Shown here one piece after another: positions 6,285 through 7,940 of a DNA stretch of 7,940 bases. The stretch comes from Oceanihabitans sp. (GTDB lineage Bacteria > Bacteroidota > Bacteroidia > Flavobacteriales > Flavobacteriaceae), in NCBI GenBank assembly GCA_018067265.1, contig JAGPUY010000458.1, forward strand, positions 1-7,940, written 5' to 3'. The notes below the pieces were generated by a model. The model had not been told where the DNA came from, made no database searches, and worked only from the letters and a program-made list of their open reading frames with translations. A program made the position numbers and the translations under genes. Position 1 is the stretch's first letter. Each line of letters begins with the position of its first letter.

Positions 6285-6866
6285 TTATAATTCTGTAAAA
6301 TTCTTTAATAATTGTTCGCCTGCATCACTACTTTTTTCGGGATGAAATTGCACCCCATAAAAGTTATTTTTTTGTAATGCGGAAGCATATACGACATCAT
6401 AGTCTGTTGTTGCTATAGCTTCATTACAATGCTCTGCATAATAACTATGCACAAGATACATATAGCTTTTGTTATTTATGTTTTTAAATAAGTCTGATTT
6501 TAAATCACTTATGGTATTCCAACCCATTTGTGGCACTTTTACACGTGTATTAAATCGCTTCACGTGCACATCAAAAACACCTAATCCTTCTGCATTTCCT
6601 TCTGCTGTAGTTTTACATAATAATTGCATACCTAAACAAATTCCCAAAACGGGTTGTGTTAAAGTCGGAATCAATACATCTAACTTACTTTTTCTTAGCA
6701 TTTTCATTGCGCTACTAGCTTCTCCTACACCCGGAAATATAATCTTATCTGCCGCTTTTATTTCGTCTGGGTCATTACTCAGAACAGCTTCAAACCCTAG
6801 TCTTTTAAAAGCAAATTGAATGCTTTTAATATTTCCTGCTCCGTAATCTATAATTACTATTTTCAT
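6285..6866 (-). CDS. hisH: Imidazole glycerol phosphate synthase, glutaminase subunit HisH
   Basis: A 193-residue class I glutamine amidotransferase that hydrolyses glutamine and passes ammonia through the HisF barrel. The N terminus IIDYGAGNIKS (5-15) is typical. The oxyanion strand PGVG is at 45-48. The nucleophile C77 lies in LGICLGMQLL, and the triad is completed by H175 and E177 in QFHPEKSS. PQMGWN, a hallmark of HisH, is also present. Length is close to the usual 195-210 residues and all catalytic residues are kept. It lies 46 nt downstream of hisB and 56 nt upstream of hisA; both gaps carry repeat-like DNA rather than the tight junctions seen further down the operon. HisH needs HisF for activity, which fits their shared transcript. 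Confidence 0.98.
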   Translation of the reverse strand: MKIVIIDYGAGNIKSIQFAFKRLGFEAVLSNDPDEIKAADKIIFPGVGEASSAMKMLRKSKLDVLIPTLTQPVLGICLGMQLLCKTTAEGNAEGLGVFDVHVKRFNTRVKVPQMGWNTISDLKSDLFKNINNKSYMYLVHSYYAEHCNEAIATTDYDVVYASALQKNNFYGVQFHPEKSSDAGEQLLKNFTEL

Positions 6867-6912
6867 TCTTCTCGATACTATTTTTCGTTCCTCAAAATCA
6901 CTCGAAGTGACA
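6867..6912. repeat. Dispersed-type repeat filling the hisB-hisH gap
   Basis: The whole 46-bp gap looks like an intergenic repeat element. On the transcribed strand, immediately after the hisB stop, TCACT and AGTGA (6910-6906 and 6902-6898) form a small hairpin around a 3-nt loop. An AT-rich middle, GAGGAACGAAAAATAG, and a TATCGAGAAG end follow. Two CTCGA words lie 30 bp apart on the plus strand. I recall very similar TTCGAGTGATTTTGAGGAACG elements scattered between genes of Flavobacteriaceae genomes; this is memory, not a search. Confidence 0.6.
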
Positions 6913-7940
6913 TTATAACATTCCTTTAGTACTTGGTAAAATCATTTTTTCTACATCGCGCTTTACTGCTACTTTTACGGCTTTCGCAAAAGCTTTAAAA
7001 ATGGCTTCAATTTTGTGGTGTTCATTGGTACCTTCTGCTTTAATGTTTAGGTTACATTTAGCACCATCTGTAAATGATTTAAAGAAATGCATAAACATTT
7101 CGGTTGGCATTTCACCAATCATTTCTCGTTTAAAATCGGTTTCCCAAACCAACCAATTTCTTCCTCCAAAATCAATAGCTACTTGCGCCAAACAATCATC
7201 CATTGGCAAACAAAAACCATAGCGTTCTATACCCAATTTGTTTCCTAATGTGTTGGCAAACAATTCGCCTAAAGCAATAGCAGTATCTTCTATGGTGTGG
7301 TGTTCGTCTACCTCTAAATCTCCTTGCACCGCAATATTTAAATCTAATTGTCCGTGACGCGCAATTTGGTCTAACATGTGATCAAAAAATGCGATTCCGG
7401 TATCAATATTACTTTTTCCTGTACCGTCTAAATTTAGATCGATTTGTATTTTTGTTTCGTTGGTATTTCTTGTAATACTTCCGGTTCTTTCGGCTGCTTT
7501 CAAAAAAGTATAAATCGTTTCCCAATCGTTACTCTCTAACGCAATAAATGCATCTAAAGCTTCTCTTTTTACTGTAATTTCATTGGTTCCTAAGTTCGTT
7601 TCATCATTGATAAAAATTCCTTTAGATCCTAAATTTTTTGCAAGCTCTATATCGGTTAAACGATCTCCAATTACATACGAATTTTCTAGGTCGTAGGTTT
7701 CCGAAAAATATTTAGTCAATAATCCCGTATTAGGCTTACGTGTTGGTGCATTATCTTTTGCAAAGGTTCTATCAATAAACTGTTCTGTAAACACAATACC
7801 TTCTGCTTCAAAAGTTTTTAAGACAAAGTTATGTATTGGCCAAAAGCTATTTTCAGGATATACTTCCGTTCCCAAACCATCTTGATTGGTTATCATCACG
7901 ATTTCAAAATCTAATTCTTTTGCAATTTTACTTAAATACT
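6913..7940 (-). CDS. hisB: Bifunctional histidinol-phosphatase / IGP dehydratase HisB (5' partial)
   Basis: The reading frame is open to the window edge (YLSKIAKELDFEI precedes the GTG at 7899-7897), so that GTG is an internal Val codon. Comparison with E. coli HisB suggests about 35-40 N-terminal residues are missing, including the DxD nucleophile motif. Visible HAD phosphatase parts are VMITNQDG (motif II), the motif III Lys in RKP (near 7736) and VIGDRLTDIELA (motif IV, near 7665). The expected zinc-binding Cys/His loop between motifs II and III is absent. The dehydratase domain starts near 7485 and shows FFDHMLDQIARHG, DEHHTIEDTA, GFCLPMDDCLA, EMFMHFFKSF, NEHHKIEAIFKAF and the terminal LPSTKGML, with its Mn-binding His pairs intact. 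It catalyses the IGP dehydratase and histidinol-phosphate phosphatase steps. A 46-nt repeat-like gap separates it from hisH. Confidence 0.96.
   Translation of the reverse strand, partial: YLSKIAKELDFEIVMITNQDGLGTEVYPENSFWPIHNFVLKTFEAEGIVFTEQFIDRTFAKDNAPTRKPNTGLLTKYFSETYDLENSYVIGDRLTDIELAKNLGSKGIFINDETNLGTNEITVKREALDAFIALESNDWETIYTFLKAAERTGSITRNTNETKIQIDLNLDGTGKSNIDTGIAFFDHMLDQIARHGQLDLNIAVQGDLEVDEHHTIEDTAIALGELFANTLGNKLGIERYGFCLPMDDCLAQVAIDFGGRNWLVWETDFKREMIGEMPTEMFMHFFKSFTDGAKCNLNIKAEGTNEHHKIEAIFKAFAKAVKVAVKRDVEKMILPSTKGML

Noticed and set aside
7897..7899. GTG as the start codon of hisB
   Set aside because: The same frame continues upstream to the window edge with HisB-like sequence, and the GTG corresponds to a Val inside HAD motif II. 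The real start is outside the window.

Overview
The window is an AT-rich chromosomal segment with every supported gene on the minus strand, so transcription runs from the right edge towards position 1. Several signs point to a member of the Bacteroidota, most likely a marine Flavobacteriaceae: strong A/T codon bias, start codons with no clear Shine-Dalgarno sequence, a bifunctional HisB fused to HisIE-type his gene order, and short dispersed-looking repeats in operon gaps. This placement rests on gene content and remembered homologues, not on a database search.

Right half (about 4144-7940): the distal part of a histidine biosynthesis operon in the order hisB (5' end cut by the window), hisH, hisA, hisF, hisIE. 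HisIE hydrolyses PR-ATP and opens the ring of PR-AMP. HisA isomerises ProFAR to PRFAR. HisH and HisF together convert PRFAR to imidazole glycerol phosphate and AICAR. HisB performs the dehydratase step and, through its N-terminal domain, the histidinol-phosphate phosphatase step. hisA, hisF and hisIE are nearly fused (1-nt gap, then 1-nt overlap). The hisB-hisH and hisH-hisA gaps are instead filled with short repeat-like sequence.

Middle (2120-4143): a 123-nt spacer after hisIE, then a divergent TruA-family pseudouridine synthase gene and, 32 nt downstream, a CorA-type divalent cation transporter gene.

Left part (43-2119): four genes whose families are linked to stress or the cell envelope. 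In transcription order they are a Dps ferritin-like protein, an MscS-family mechanosensitive channel, a 54-residue DUF1328/YtjA-type membrane protein, and a 73-residue acidic predicted lipoprotein with heptad repeats. The dps upstream region carries a possible promoter and nested inverted repeats.

No mobile element, CRISPR array, rRNA or tRNA gene, or defence system is visible. I do not see a clearly new biological system. The most interesting points are the loss of the zinc-binding loop in HisB, the non-canonical catalytic motif in the TruA-like protein, the repeats inside the his operon, and the tandem-repeat lipoprotein.
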